64,000 nt of DNA from Onthophagus taurus (taxonomy: Eukaryota; Arthropoda; Insecta; Coleoptera; Scarabaeidae). The stretch spans positions 10,979,001 through 11,043,000 of the forward strand of contig NC_091972.1 of NCBI RefSeq assembly GCF_036711975.1, read 5' to 3'. Position 1 is the stretch's first letter. Each line of letters opens with the position of its first letter. A program made the translations under genes and the position numbers. The notes below the pieces were generated by a model that saw nothing but the letters and a program-made list of their open reading frames with translations, had not been told where the DNA came from and searched no databases. Shown here piece after piece: positions 23,698 through 38,600 of the stretch.

Positions 23698-26600
23698 GTA
23701 AGTTATTATCTTCTATTAAAACATTTACAAAGAAACACTAAAATCACTTAATCAATAAATTTTCTCATGAATTTAAGACGAATTCTAAAGATTTCTAATT
23801 AAATCGTTAATAGAAAAGCTTTGTTCTTGGGTGTTAAAATACTTGAAAGAAATTAAGGTTGAATTCAAAAGGATTCAATTTATTTCGTTAATTATTCCTT
23901 TCTAGATTTTAATAAATGTAAATGTAAGGATTGAATTTATTTGTGCTAAATAAGAAATAATTTGCATTAACTTTCTAAAGTAAATGATCAACCAAAAAGT
24001 TAAAGTAAATGAATCTTTTAGTCAAAAGAACATTGTACGAAAGTTTCATAAAAACTTTTCGAAGTCTTCAAAAGAAACGGTCGTGTATCGATTCTTTCCG
24101 TTTAAAGTTTTAAATTTGTGACGATCGGGCACACGTTTACTCCACAAACACACACATACTATTTCAGAGTTTATTCCATATGTCACTTTTCTTGGGGTTT
24201 AAAATAAAAATCGTTGGAAATATCTTCCACCTATACGTTTATATCACAAACTATATTCAATTACGTTGTCGATAAAAGCTCCACGCAGAGAGAATTTTTA
24301 ACATCCCGTGCGCAATAACATTGGCAAATAGAAATTACGACCAGTACTAGCCAGAAAATTACGGCCGTGGAGGCCTTTCGGTAACGTAATAGTAAAAAGC
24401 TCCGGCAACACCGGGAGATTTCCGCGTATATACGGTAACGCGGGATCGCACGCGAACTCGGTCGGCGTGGCGGGATTTTTAAAATTCATCACGCGATCCA
24501 CACTATTACGAAGAACACGTTCGCACATCAAGTCCAAGCTGAGCCAGCGACCTCAGACCCGCTACGAATAATTACGTTTCCGTTCTAAGTCCGTAGGTAA
24601 ATACGGTCGCAATCGGCGAATTGTGGTGCATTAAATCAATAGCCGTGTAAACCGGGCTTAACGAACCACCCCCCAAACTCTAAACGAAATGGTCGCCGAA
24701 AATTTATTTTTTGGTAGCACCGATTGAATTGGATCGTAACGGAGGAAGGGAAACGTAATTGGCTCCAATTTTTTTTTTTCGCTCAAAAATAAAAAGAAAT
24801 TTATGGTATCAAGCCGTATATACCAGGTGATTCATTTAAGTGGCTTGCAATTGTACTTAAATTATAGAATAAAAGTTATACAAGGTTCCCGAACAGACGA
24901 TTGCCTAATAGTCACACCTTTAGCAGACTATTTCTGAGATTAAAAGAAACGGGAAGCGTAACCCTTTCCACGGAGAGACATTACATAGGCCAGTTTTGAG
25001 AAGAATTGATGAAAATGCCTCAACCAGCATTAGAAGAATTTCTGCATAAGAAGTCATTAAGAAAACAACCATTGCAGCAGTTGCTTTATCCTTATCATCA
25101 CAACATCCAACACCGTTCAAGCTCTAACAGAAAATGATGGCAAAAAAAAGAGATTTTTTGTAGGTGGGCCATACAGGAAGAGGTAGTAAACGTCGACTTT
25201 CCCATAAACAATGTATTTACGGATGAAGCAACATTTACTCAAACCGGAATTTTTAATATTCATAATGCGCACGTTTGGAGAGATGAAAATCCCCATGCTA
25301 TACTAGAAACTCATCATCAGTTGCGATTCAGTGTTAATGTATGGGCTGGAGTTATAGGTGATCAGTTATTAGGTCCATTTTTTCTTCCAAAGAGATTGAC
25401 AGCCGATGCCTACATACATTTTTTACAAAATGAGCTTACAAATGCATTTTAGAAGATTGCTACTTTATGCACGATGAAGCACCACCACATTATGCACGCA
25501 CTACTCGAGCATACTTAAATAACAGATTTGGCAATAACTGGATTGTCCGAGGAGGTCCTGTCCCGTAGCCACCTCGTTCACCAGACTTAAATTCGTTAGA
25601 TTTTTGGTTTTAGGGACATTTAAAACAAATAGTTTATTCTGAAGACGCTCAAAATGTGCAGAATTTGAAAAATAAAATTAGTAATGCATTTGACGCAGTA
25701 AAACATTTTTTGAACACATTAGAAGTTCATTTAAAAAACCTACCCGTTTGTGTTTAGAAGTAAATGGTGCGCATATTGAACATTTATTATGATATGATTC
25801 TTTTCCAATTTGTTAAATATTCGTTGTTTTTATGCTGGTTGAAAGATTTTCTTCGACAATCTTTGTTACGTGTTTTGTAAAAACATCACCGATGGGTCTA
25901 CAAGACTAAATTGTGGAGACAGAAGTATTTTCCCACAACCTCCAATCTCGATGATTGGGACCCTTGGGGATAAGCAGCACAACCGAGCAGGTGGAATTAG
26001 TCATCATTAAAGTTGACGCAAGTCTGATTATTAAGCCCAATAAGATTTTCACAATTTTCATCGACAGCAAACATTAATTAAAGGAGCTTAGTTTTATAAT
26101 GTTAAAATCCATTTTTTCCATGTGATTGTGTTCATTTGAGTGTAGGTAACTATAAATATTAAATAATAAACACATAACAAATAACATAACGTTTTTGTTG
26201 AGTATGGTATAAAGTGAAACATGGTACAACACATGAACTATGTGTATACTTTGCTGTAATATCTGGTTTCTTTTCTTTTAGTACTTTTATCTCGTTTGTT
26301 ACAACAAACAGCGCATTGCAGTTGTCTTTTTTTCAGTAGCTGGTATGTAGTCAGGGAAATGTCGCTGAATTAGACATGATGGCCCTGACTTTAAATTAGG
26401 TCATTCTACCTTTTTGATTAAATTCTAACATTTTCCTATAACTTGTTCGTCCAAGGTTTTACGAAATTCACGGTGTCTTTTTTGGCCTCAATGTTTGTAG
26501 TATAAAAAAACTATTTCAGATGACCATCTCTAAAAGATGAAATCGTTGTAATTAGTGTTGGAGCGGATATCCGGCAACTATCCGGTATCCGGCCTATCCG

Positions 26601-29600
26601 GCCATTTTTTTAAATACCGGATAGTTACTTAGTACTCCACCCTTCACAGGAATTAGTATCATCAATAGGACTTTTTTCATTGAATACAACTTTATTTATA
26701 TCAGGTTTGTCATTAGCAACCTCATTGTAACAATCCTAATACGATATATAAAATCTCTTGTTGCAGTTTCGTGTAGTTTTCTTCTCTTCGCTTGTAATTC
26801 AGCATCACATTCATTATTAACAGAACTGTCGCTGTTATCACTTTCGATTATTAATTAAAGTATCCTCTTTTTAATGCAACAAGCCGTTTTGAAAAATCAC
26901 TTTCAGTTCTTGAGAAATAAATTTTGGAAATAATCGACAATTTTTTCGAATTTTGCAATTTTCGCCGATTAAGTTTTAAAAATTCGCATAAAATCCATTT
27001 CTTGGAATATGAGTATGAAAATGCCCCAAAGTGTTAATGAAAGTGTCCTCTTTCCAATGAACCAACACGTTTTGAAAAATAACCTTTAGTTTTTGAGAAA
27101 ACAATATTTGAAGTTTTGATAAAATTTTCGATGTTGCAATTTTCATCGATAACTTTAAAAATTCGCTATAAAATTAATTTCTTGAAGAATCCTTGTGGAA
27201 ATGTCACCAATTATTAATTAAAGTATCCTCTTTTTAATGTAACAAGCCGTTTTGAAAAATCACTGTTAGTTTTTGGGAAATAAATTTTTGAAATGATAAG
27301 ACAATTTTTTCGAATTTTGCAACTTTCGCCGATTAAGTTTTAAAAATTCGTATAAAATCCATTTCTTGGAATATGAGTTTGAAAATTTCCCAAAGTATTA
27401 ATAAGATGGTCCTCTTTCCAATGAACCAACATGTTTTGAAAATAACTTTTAGTTTTTGAGAAAACATAATTTGAAGTTTTGATAAAATTTCCGATGTTGC
27501 AATTTTCATCAATAACTTTCAAAATTCGCTTTAGAATTCATTTCTTGAAGGATCCTTGTGGAAATATAGCCAATTATTAATTAAAGTATCCTCTTTTTAG
27601 AGTTACTTCGTTAGTTAAATCAGCATCAGAAAAGTTCATTTTGTATCTTGGATCCAAATAAGTTGACATATCTTATCAGCTTTCTTATTAATTTCATTTT
27701 TATTCAAATATCGCAATAATGTGGCAGTATAGGGTATCACTTCAGAAATGCACCAGAAATTATAACCATAATGGCCGGATATCCGGCTTTTCGCAAAATC
27801 ACTATCCGTTCTATCACTAGTTGTAATCAATTGCAACTTTTGATATTCGAATAATGCTTTGCTCTTTGTCTCTTTCCCTGGCATTTTGCATTTCAGTGTT
27901 ACGGCTAGTTAACAGAAGTCAAACGTCCTTATGTTCGTCCCATATTAGAATTATTGCCATCAAGGCAAACATTAAAGCATTTGTCATGATATTCATCTTA
28001 ATGGCTCAACAAAGAAGACCAGTACCCATGAGACGTTCAAACAGGTTAATTAATGTATCCATGTCAATAGGATGAGAGAACACATTAGCAAAGATCACCT
28101 AAGTAGACAAGCCACATAGTAAAAGACCACCGGAAAGACGCCCCAAACAGTCAGCTTATTAATGGACATTACAAGAACAGAACGAACAGAAATAGGCGGA
28201 TAGAATGAGGAAGGATTTCCCGAGTGAGAGAAAAAAGACGTTATTTTTTGAATGATAAAAACATTTTGGATAAAAACGGAAACAACTCGAATTCCGATCG
28301 ATTTACATAAATTAAACAGGAGTATTTTTTCAGTCCAGATTGTGTTGATTTTATTGACCATAATTCAATAGTGCAACGTGGCTTCACGTTGTTCATTCAT
28401 GTATCATCTAATATTTCATGAAGTATTTTTGTATCACAGAAAATCAATAAAAACGGTGTATTTGATATTTTTCATATCAAACAAGTTGGTTTATTAAAAG
28501 GTAGAGGACAGTTGGTCATACCATAACAACAAATAAATAAAGTTGTATTCAATCGTAATTCTAAATAACTTTCTGCTTTGAAAATGAAACATTTATTTTC
28601 TACATCAAAGAGATAGAGAATATTAATAAACTGGTTAAAAAAACGTTTTGGAACTGTAATCAAAATATGTATCTAGAACGTTAATATCTGGAGCTCTTTT
28701 TGGATGCAAGAGTCTCTCTAAGAACACGAAGGAGTATTCTATGCTTTTACGATATTAAAATCAAAAACATCGTGAGATAACCGACAAATAAGCTGCCATC
28801 CCATTCATAAATTTGCATAAATTAGATTACATGAATGAATCTGAATGGTCAATAAAATCAATACAAGCTGAAATAAAATTTAATTTAACGTAAAAATATT
28901 ATATTGTTGTGTATTTTACATAAATTAGTGTAAATCAATCCTTAATCGACCCTTTTCGAAATTTGCATGATTGTATAAATCCAAAGTAGGATTTGTGTAT
29001 GTAAAAGTACTGAAAACTGGCCTTTTTTTAGATTAATTGTGTTATCCATGTTGCAAGGAATATTAGGAAAAATTCAAAAATCTTCTTATTAAGTGTTGCC
29101 GAAATAAAAGGTTGCAAACTACTTTGAGTAAGACTAGGAGAGACCAAATAAGAAATATAGACAGCAGGAAACTAATGTGATGTGGTAAGATGAGAAAACA
29201 ACCATAAAAACGAAGAGTACGATCATGTGAAGAGTATGAATGTAGGCAGAGTACCACGTATAGTATTAGAGAAAAATCCAACAAGCACTCGTATACCAGA
29301 AAGACCTCCCAAAAGATGGAAGGACATCTGGAAGTCCACATCACAAGACATACTTAGGCTACGAATTCATAATTCAACAGATTTAAAACAAGTGGAAAAA
29401 GAACAAGAAGTACCATCACAGCTCTTCTTCTTCAATTTCTTCTTTATCAGGTTATTTTATCTTGTGTCATATTGTCTTATTCTTTTAATGCCCAATTTTT
29501 GATCCTGGCTAAAAACAAAATGTGTTTTGTATTTTATGGAAAATTTTGCACATCTTTCAATCAAATTAAATATATGTGTTATGTATAATATTTTCACCCT

Positions 29601-32600
29601 CGGCAACTAGCGTGCATACCCATCGGTCTTTTCCTATGCATTCTGACATAGATAGTTCTCTCTGTTCTTTCTTGATAGTTCTCTTTGTCTAGGTGTCTCT
29701 TCTTCCAGCCTACTAACATGTCCTGCCCATTTCCGCCTTTGAAGCCTCATGAACTATACGAGGATACCCTCCAATGAGTTGATATAATTCATTGTTATAT
29801 CTGACTCTCTTACTTTGCTGTTTTGTACTCTTTATCATTGTCCATGCTTCGCATCCTAAGTTTATTGTTAAGTTTGTCATTTTTTGATGTTAGTATGTGG
29901 GATAATGCAACATTAGCTCCGATCTCAAGTATACAAGTTGCTCAACCGGTTTGATGCTAGCGTTCACTACAACACGTTTGGGTTGGCTTCCTTTTGTCTG
30001 TGATAATATCTTTGTTATTTGTATATTGATTTCCAATCCGGCCTTTATCGTATGTGTCTTCATTTCTATGTACGCCTGTTGTGGTCTGCGTAAATAGCGC
30101 TTTGCACAATGCCAAATTGAATGAGATTGGCATCAACCTGTCTACCTATTTCAGTCTTCTGAAATCTTCTTCTTCATTCTTGTTTGATAATGTCTATAAA
30201 CACGTTGTCCACGTATATTTCGTGTTCCTAAGCTTTAGGCAGAATTTATTTGACTGTGAATATCTGATCTATGGTTTGACCTACCATGTTCAAACCCTGT
30301 CTGCTATTCACTAATAATTCCTTCAGCTGTGGAAGATATATTTGAACTTGTTAAAATTCTCTTTGGTTTATACCCATCTTTTCTTATTTGCCTGTTCTTC
30401 TTACTTCATTAAACTCACTCTAACGTTTTCCTTTATCAATACAAAGGAGAACATTCTGTCTTGATTATTTCAGTAATCTTCGTCCAATAATAAATAGCCT
30501 AAAATAAGCTTCTAAAAAAGATGAATCAACATAAAATCTGTACAAGCATTATCACTGTTACATCTGCAACACATATTCAAATGTAGTTTTTACTGGATGT
30601 AAAAACCAGTATGCACTTAGAAAATTAATTTAACATTTCTGGTTAGAAGTAGTAATTATTTATCTTGAAAGGGTTAATTAATCTACGTAATATTTTAGTG
30701 ACGATTTCTTTTTGTTTGATGATCGTTATATTCTTAAATTCATTACAATGCATTTCAACTTTAAATTGATATCCTTTCATTACAGGTATAAGACAATAGA
30801 CTAATAGAGCTTCATTAACCGTGTTGAGATTCATCCCAGTTCTTTTAAATTAGAAATTTCAATATCCGATTACTCAACTTGGTTCTTCCGATATCTACAA
30901 TTTCGATTTCCGAATTAACTTTATCGAATTATTTTTCCAATATTGATTTATTTCCTATCTTATAATTCAAAGGACTATCTCGATTATAACAATGCCTTTG
31001 ATCCAATTTACACTAAAATAGCCATAGCAAAGTACGGACGAGTAAAAACAGATTCCTCTCCGAAATCAGACACATTCCTCGTAAACTATAGCTTTAATAA
31101 ATTGCAGCTTTGAGCTTGAACATTGTAACTACTAAAATGCCAAGGCCCGACAATTAACTAATGTTGGTATTTAGAGATACACAAGCTGTTCTCATGCAAG
31201 GTCCTTATCGTTTGATAAATATTTGATTGTTCCGAAGGGTTTCATTGGGGCGTTATATGGACGTTACGAGGTCCTTAAATGTTCTCCAAGAGAACGTAAT
31301 GAACGCTTCGCTGTGTCATCTAAATTGAGATCTTAAGGGAAGATGAATAATATATTTAGAAGAATTAGCACTCGTAATTTATTAATTGATATAAAGAGAC
31401 ATATACATTTATTAAAAGATTATCAATTTAAAAGTTAAAATTAGAAATCTTATTTGGAAACTAGAATCTGATCATACAATCATGAGGTGGAAATTTGTGC
31501 ATACAACATTCAAAAATTTCCATATAAATACGTATCGTTCCAGAAACTGATATTGGAAAACAGCTAAAGCCTCGTGTACATATTCGTATATGCATGTGAA
31601 ACTTTTGAATACATTCCTACCTGGTTCTGTTTGCAAACGAATACATTATAAATGGAATCATAATAGTTTGGAACACGTCAGTATTAATGTTGAAGCCAAT
31701 TTAAGAGTACAATAGAGAATTTAAAACTAAATCCTTATAGTTTGTTATTGTCCCAAAGTACCGAATAAGCGAGTGTGTATTGTGTACGTTTGAATATATT
31801 TTTCGTGACTCTCGCGGTAAAAATAGGTTCGCCGGTATAAAATTACGATTGATTCGACTCGAGCAAATGTTGGCACAGCGTAACTTCCAAGAAAAAGGCG
31901 ATCGCCGACGTAATGGAAGTGGTGAAGGTGGCCCATTACGCGTCAAAATGAACCCGGCTATTACGTTCTCAATTTGAGGGGGTTAAGTGGTTGTGGTTTT
32001 GATGTAGTAGTAAATTAAGTTATATTTTGTTTCGTTTTTTTGACAAAATAATAATAACAGAAATCAATTTTATGAAATAAATATAAACCAAAAAGGGCTT
32101 TATACGGATTTGTTTGTAGTATTTATAATTTACGGGAAATATTGTTCGTGACCACATCAACTTGAATTATTTTATAAACGAAAATAACAAAAGCACACGT
32201 CCAATATAACAGTCGATTCAATGTCATAAATTTTTTAACAAGTCTGTTCTGGGAAATGTATTTCATTTTCCAGGAAAAGTCCGACAAAATTTAAATAACA
32301 AACAAAGAGAAAATGAATATTTAAATCCTTTTGCATCATCATTATTGAATTGTGTTATTGGCCAATTACAATAATTTACCTTAACACCTTCTCATTCCGA
32401 TAAACACAAAACAACAAGTTAAACATACCTGAACCCGTAGCTCATTATGACCTGTTGTTGCAGTGTGATGGCAAGGTTTTACCCAGCACTCAAGAGCTTT
32501 GTCTGCCCCAAACAAGGGTGAGTCGAAATCTGTAGTCTCTCAATAGGCGTTAGTCTGTTCCATCCCTTTTGTACAACAACCTTTCTATGTCTCTCTTACT

Positions 32601-35600
32601 CTTTATCATTAAAACATGTCCCAACTTCCTTCCCCATCGTCGTCAGTTTGAATTGTGCGCAGTGCGAGGATAAAGCTTGATTAGCTAGAGGCGTTTGTAT
32701 GCGGATTATTACAACCGCATCGTAACAGCTTTCTAGAACAATATTTGCAAAACTTTCAAATGAATTACGTGCCGCTAGCCTAATAAATATTCACTACTTT
32801 TCATATTTTCTATTTCGATTTGAAAAGAAGTAAAATTCGAATTGTAAAACGGCTACATTAAAGAAACCTTTTTAATGTACCACTCGATATGAAACGCTAT
32901 TTTTAAGATGATGAATGGCACCTGGTTCTCACGTCATGCCATGCCGTTATTGATCTAATACATTTATACGAACAGTTATAATAGCGAGATTAATCGAAAA
33001 TTCCGCTATATTATAAAAAATCGCTTCAATTTATTTTGAAATTTAGTATTACATGCTTGCTCAACGGATAAAACAAGGCAAATAAAGGTCTTCGAAATAT
33101 TTTTCTCCAACACTCCAATCTTATTTGCCAAGGACTACCAACCAATTTACGCCTTTATATCCTGACGAAATGAAAGTTCAACAATAAGAAAATACCAAGA
33201 ATTGAACACCGATAACACAATTTCAAATTAAACCCACTTCGTATTCGAGTGTCGCCGATTATATAAATATTTATCATGATAATTATTATTTGCCGAAATA
33301 TTCGTATCAAATATTTCATTCTGTTTGGGGCAAATAGCTTGGTATTGATTTTTCATAGTTGTAACGCGTGATTTCATGCCTATTTGCTTGGGGATGATTT
33401 AGGGTGCACTAATTTTATAAACTGTCCCTCCCTTTTATGAAAAGGTTACATAATATGTTTATAAAAATAAATTAATTTTTTATAGTAAATATCATATTGT
33501 ATATGATTATAATACATAGTTGAATATAGCAGTCATATTTCAAAAGAAAATGGGTTAACATGAATTTTATAGAGACAAAGAAATAATGCATTTGTACTTT
33601 TAAAGAAATTGGAACGTGAATACAAAGAATAAGATGAAGTGTTTAATGTTTCAAAGTAATTCAATTTCAACATCTTATTCTAAATTGTAACCATTAATAA
33701 TTAATAATAATAACATGAACTTAATCTTCTTATCATTAATTTATTTAATTTATACACCAATCAATACTTTTGCGAGCATTACTACATGTAAGTCCTTGTC
33801 AGAGTTATTTATTACCGTATTTAGATCATTTATATGCTATCGGGGTTTTCAATAAAGACATAACTATCGCCATTTTTGTACCACAATGTCGCACCAATTC
33901 GAAATCTAATTCGAAGTCTAAAAAAATCTAACATCGTTAAATTGCTTGAGGAACATCTCCATATTCCTGAACTTCCTCTTCAATAGATGAATTATTTGAT
34001 TGACTCTCTGGCATGAAGTAGCAGCTTGTTAGAACCAAGAAGAAGAATTAGAAGTCTGGCTAAAAATTAGTCTTCCAACATCGCACGAACAAACTCCATT
34101 GACTGTAACATGGCGATAATTTTCATCGATGAAAAAATATGGCCCAATCAACCTCCGGAAATGAAATTCACACCATACGGTGCATTTAGTAGTTGTAATG
34201 GAGTTGCTTGAAACACATGTGGTTTTTTTTCTGTCTTATTTCTCTTCCTCAGCGTGCCCCTATCGTGGGGTATGGCCTCGAATCCATCTTCTGAAGTTGT
34301 CTCTCTCCACAGCAAGACTTTTGAGTTGCTGCATAAAGTTCCCTTGGCTGGCCACAATCTGCGTCCCGTTCGTCTTAATGTGGTCAAACCAGGACAGCTG
34401 TCTATCTTCAATCATCCTCTCGACCAGCTGCACATTGAGCTCTTTTTGAATACGGTTCCGTACTCTGTCCCGTCGTATCTTTCTTGCAACCCTCCAAAGG
34501 CGTGTCATTTGGACTGCATTAATTCTACTGATGTCCCTTCTATTTGCAGTCCAGCTTTCACTGCCATAGGTAAGTATAGACTTAATAACAAGTTTATAAA
34601 CTCTTGTTTTGGTCTTACGCCTTACTTCTTTCCAAACACACACCGATTCAGAGCATAGTAAGCCTTGGTAGCCTTGTCTCCTCTGTTCCTATCCTCTTCA
34701 GTAAGAGACCCCTTTCTTTTATATAGGGATAATTACGTTTCTTTGCCAATCTGCTGGTATCCGCCCTAGTTTCCATGCCATTTAGAAGAGTTCTTTAATT
34801 TCTTCGGCCAATACAATTTCTGGTACTATTATTAAATAGTACCAAACAGTACATGTGAGTTTGTTATGACCAATAACGCATGTTTTGATTATTGACAAAG
34901 TCAAAAATGAGGTTGAGGATCATTTTTCGATAAAATTCAGGATTGTTCTCAAACTTTAGTAGAACCTAATCTGAGAAGATTCGGTGCTTCAAAGGACCAA
35001 GCGCTGTTAGTTGTGAGTTAATTTAATCTTGTAAGGATGTAAGGAAAGATTTTTACGTAAAAATCACCCCAAAATGTTTAGAAAGATTCCCAGTTCCTGC
35101 TAACGATATACTTCAACCGTTGCGTTGTCTCACTAGCACAACATCCAATAGTTAATATTTCGTAATCTTCACTGACGTTTTGACGTTGATAGATCATCAT
35201 AAACATTCAAGCGTGCGTTCATATTAAATAGCAAAATTGTTATGATCTTATTAGAAAACTCGTTATAGTCATGGGCTCAAAATACTTCCTTGCTGAAACT
35301 CAATATCAATTCTCCTGCTTGAAGACACAATATCTCCACAGCTAATTCTCTGGTTAAGTAGCTTTTTATCCATATGCTACAATCATTCTCAAGTACTTTA
35401 AATGCCTCAAATAAACTTTCGTGAACATATTGTGGTGATATATGAGTTGTATGGATTGAGAATTGTTTTGGTTAATTTTTGTTCTTCTGACCAGTTCTTT
35501 TTTATATGTTACCGTTAAAGTGCTGAAATCAGTTATTTCACAGATTGTGCCGAAAACTAATACTAGATTGTGCCTAGAAAATATAATGCAAAGCATCAAA

Positions 35601-38600
35601 AGGTTCATAATATTATCAAATAATCTTTCAGTAGTAGCCTATGTCAAGCGAAACAGTTTTAGTGGCGTCGGTCTCACACACAGGAGTCTGTTGCTTTTCA
35701 TATCATAAAATATCTAAAAGAACGTAGCGTACACTTTTAATTAATGAAATAATTTCTAAATTATCAACAAAAAAAAGTAATTCACAAGAATATTGTTCTT
35801 TTTAGTTCATTTTTATTTACTACACTTTCAAATTTTAGTGACAGGAAAGCCGTAAATGTGCACATTACTCAGTTAAAACCCATAAAACTCTTGATTCCGT
35901 ACGGCAACGGAGCAAATCAGTTAATCTGCTATTAGCTAGTTAATGCTATTAGTAAATGTGCACTTTAACAGCTTTCGAGCTTTAGCGGTAACATATACAC
36001 TTTTGGCCAAATAGATGGCACAAATTTATTGATTAAATATATATTTTGAATTTTTATGATCATTTATATAAATCATGGCTCATGGTACGTACGGTAATTT
36101 TAAAATTAATGACCAAGATAGTATTAGTTGTTGTGTGTGTGGGTAATAGGTAAAGAATTATGGCCGCAAAAACTCGAGCCACAATTACACTGGTGTATGA
36201 TAATGCATTTTCGCATTTCAGAGCTAATTAGCTTATGGCTACAATTGCGTGATTGTATTCTTTTAACACATTGGGAATTATGACAATTGGTCTGTTCAAT
36301 TTTAGCGAATGGAAGAATGTTAGAGAAGAATCAAATCTTAAGATATTTTATTTAAATGGTTTCCTAATCATCGTCCGTGAGCAATCTGCCATCAAATTAA
36401 AACCAGCAGAACTTTGCGAGTACGGGCAGTTTTATTCGTGGCCAGCGTGCATCCGCTTTGTTCTTTGACAACGAACCAGTCTCTTTGGCACTGGTGCAGA
36501 GTACTTCACAAAGGAATTGTTTTGAAATGAAATGCCGGATAATAAAGCAGGGGTAGGTACGGTACTTTTAAAAAAATTCAACACCTGGAGAAAAGCAACC
36601 GTCCGACGGATTGATTTCTTATACTGTTATGTCGTTCGAAGAGAAGTTTCGTTAGATGGTGTTTCAGGCAGTACATCAAGAATCACAAATATGGGATAAA
36701 GCTATATGCTCTGACTACACCAACCAGAATTGTGCAAAAATTTGCAATCTTTTGGCACTTTTTTAAAAGTTGCATTGCTTAATCAGAATGTTCTTAATTC
36801 TAGGTCTAGTGACAATCTAGAAAGAAGTGAGAACTTCTTTCTGAGAAAAGTAAGGCATGGATTCGGAATCCATTTATTATAAAAAATTACATGTGCTTGG
36901 AGTACAAAGAAGATTTTATTGACTTAGAGCTTCAAATCTTTTAATATAAATTGTAATCTTTTGATGTTTATGTTTCCATTTCACAGATTTTTCATTCTTT
37001 CGAATTCATCCCGTTTAATAAAATATCATTTAGAAGAGACGATCATAATATTAGCAACAGATTTGTAGTCGGTGCTAACGATAACAAAAAAATCACCAGT
37101 TTCTAACACAATGTATTGACAGTTAAAGTTCAATTTGAAACTATCTAAACTTGCGCATTCTAACTATATCTAAGTTGTCAAGACCATCTTTGAAATGTTG
37201 CAGTTAGTTACTACCTTCGATAAACATTTACACGTTTGGTATAGACACGACCTCTATCGGAGAAACCGGCCACACGAGTCTAGTAACCTGACAATTTCGA
37301 TGTCCAATAATTTAGTCGATAAATACATTCCCGGAGGCGGCCGCAACCAACACGACCGCCACAGCCGTCCCTCTCGACGTCGTCGCGTAGAGTTAAGCAT
37401 TATTATTTGGGGTGGTTCGCGAAAATCGCGGCGGCCTAGAAAGGGCGAAAGGGACAGACAGACAGATCAATATATACGCCGGCCGAGCACAGAAGCCGCT
37501 CACTCTCCCTCCGACTGGGTGTGTCAAGACGGTCGTGTTGGTGGCTGCCGAAGCCAGCTCTCTTGTTTTATTATTCCCTCGTCGCAATATCCCGTTTTCT
37601 CTTTACTACTATCCCGACCAACCCTCCAAGCACACATGCATACAGGAAATAGAAAGAAGAAGTCGCGCCACCTGACACGGCGCTCCAACCGCCGACGAAT
37701 GCAGAATTAAATGGAAACGTTTCTAGTTTAAATTTTTGGAAATAACGATGCGACAGGGAGACAATGGAAAATTTTATGAGCTCGGATCAACATGTCACCT
37801 CTCGACGGAACCCTCTTAAATTTGGGTCGACCTTTATGCCCTTAATAGGCGGGATAGTATTTTTTGAGTTAAGATTGACGTCCTTATTGAGCCCACTTAC
37901 TTCAGTACTGAAATAATGAAAATAGTTATTAAAAATAAATTATTTAAGGTTTCAAAAATTTGGTGGAGGCGCCGAGCAATAAAGATTTTAACCGTAGTAA
38001 TTTGCAAACGGAAGCCATATTCAACCTGTTTAATGTAATAATCCAATTAAGTTCGAATTTCAAGCATTAGCACCTATAAAAGTACACAAAGTTCTCATTT
38101 TACTTATTGATTTAAGCAAAATACATTTTATATTTTAACTGTATATTTTAACGAAATTATAGGAATATTGACTATGTAAATTCACGGAAATGTTATTCCC
38201 CACATACAAGGTTAACGTAATATTGGCATATACGTATAATATTACTGAGTACGTTCTATAGAATATACAGTTTACGACAGAAGCGCATATGCGAATTGAA
38301 GACCTCATATTACAAATGTAGAGAGGATAACATTACTAACTATATCAATAAAGTATCTCTCAGTGAAACGTAAATACATAATACAATAAAACCTCAATAT
38401 AACGGATTAATACGTGGAAGGGAGTGTCTGATATAGCCAAGAGTCCGTTATATGAATAATTTTAATGCATACAAATTCGGACGGTTATCTCCACCGTTGC
38501 GTTCAGTCTACGTGGCTTTATATTTATGCCAAGGCTGGTAGAATCTAAGAGGATTGCTACATCCCATGAACAAGTGCACAGTTTGAAGGCCCGTTCGTGA

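Noticed and set aside
37195..37710. 171-codon plus-strand frame as a gene
   Set aside because: Low-complexity Arg/Ser-rich product, frames also open elsewhere because of CpG-rich composition, and no recognisable domain.
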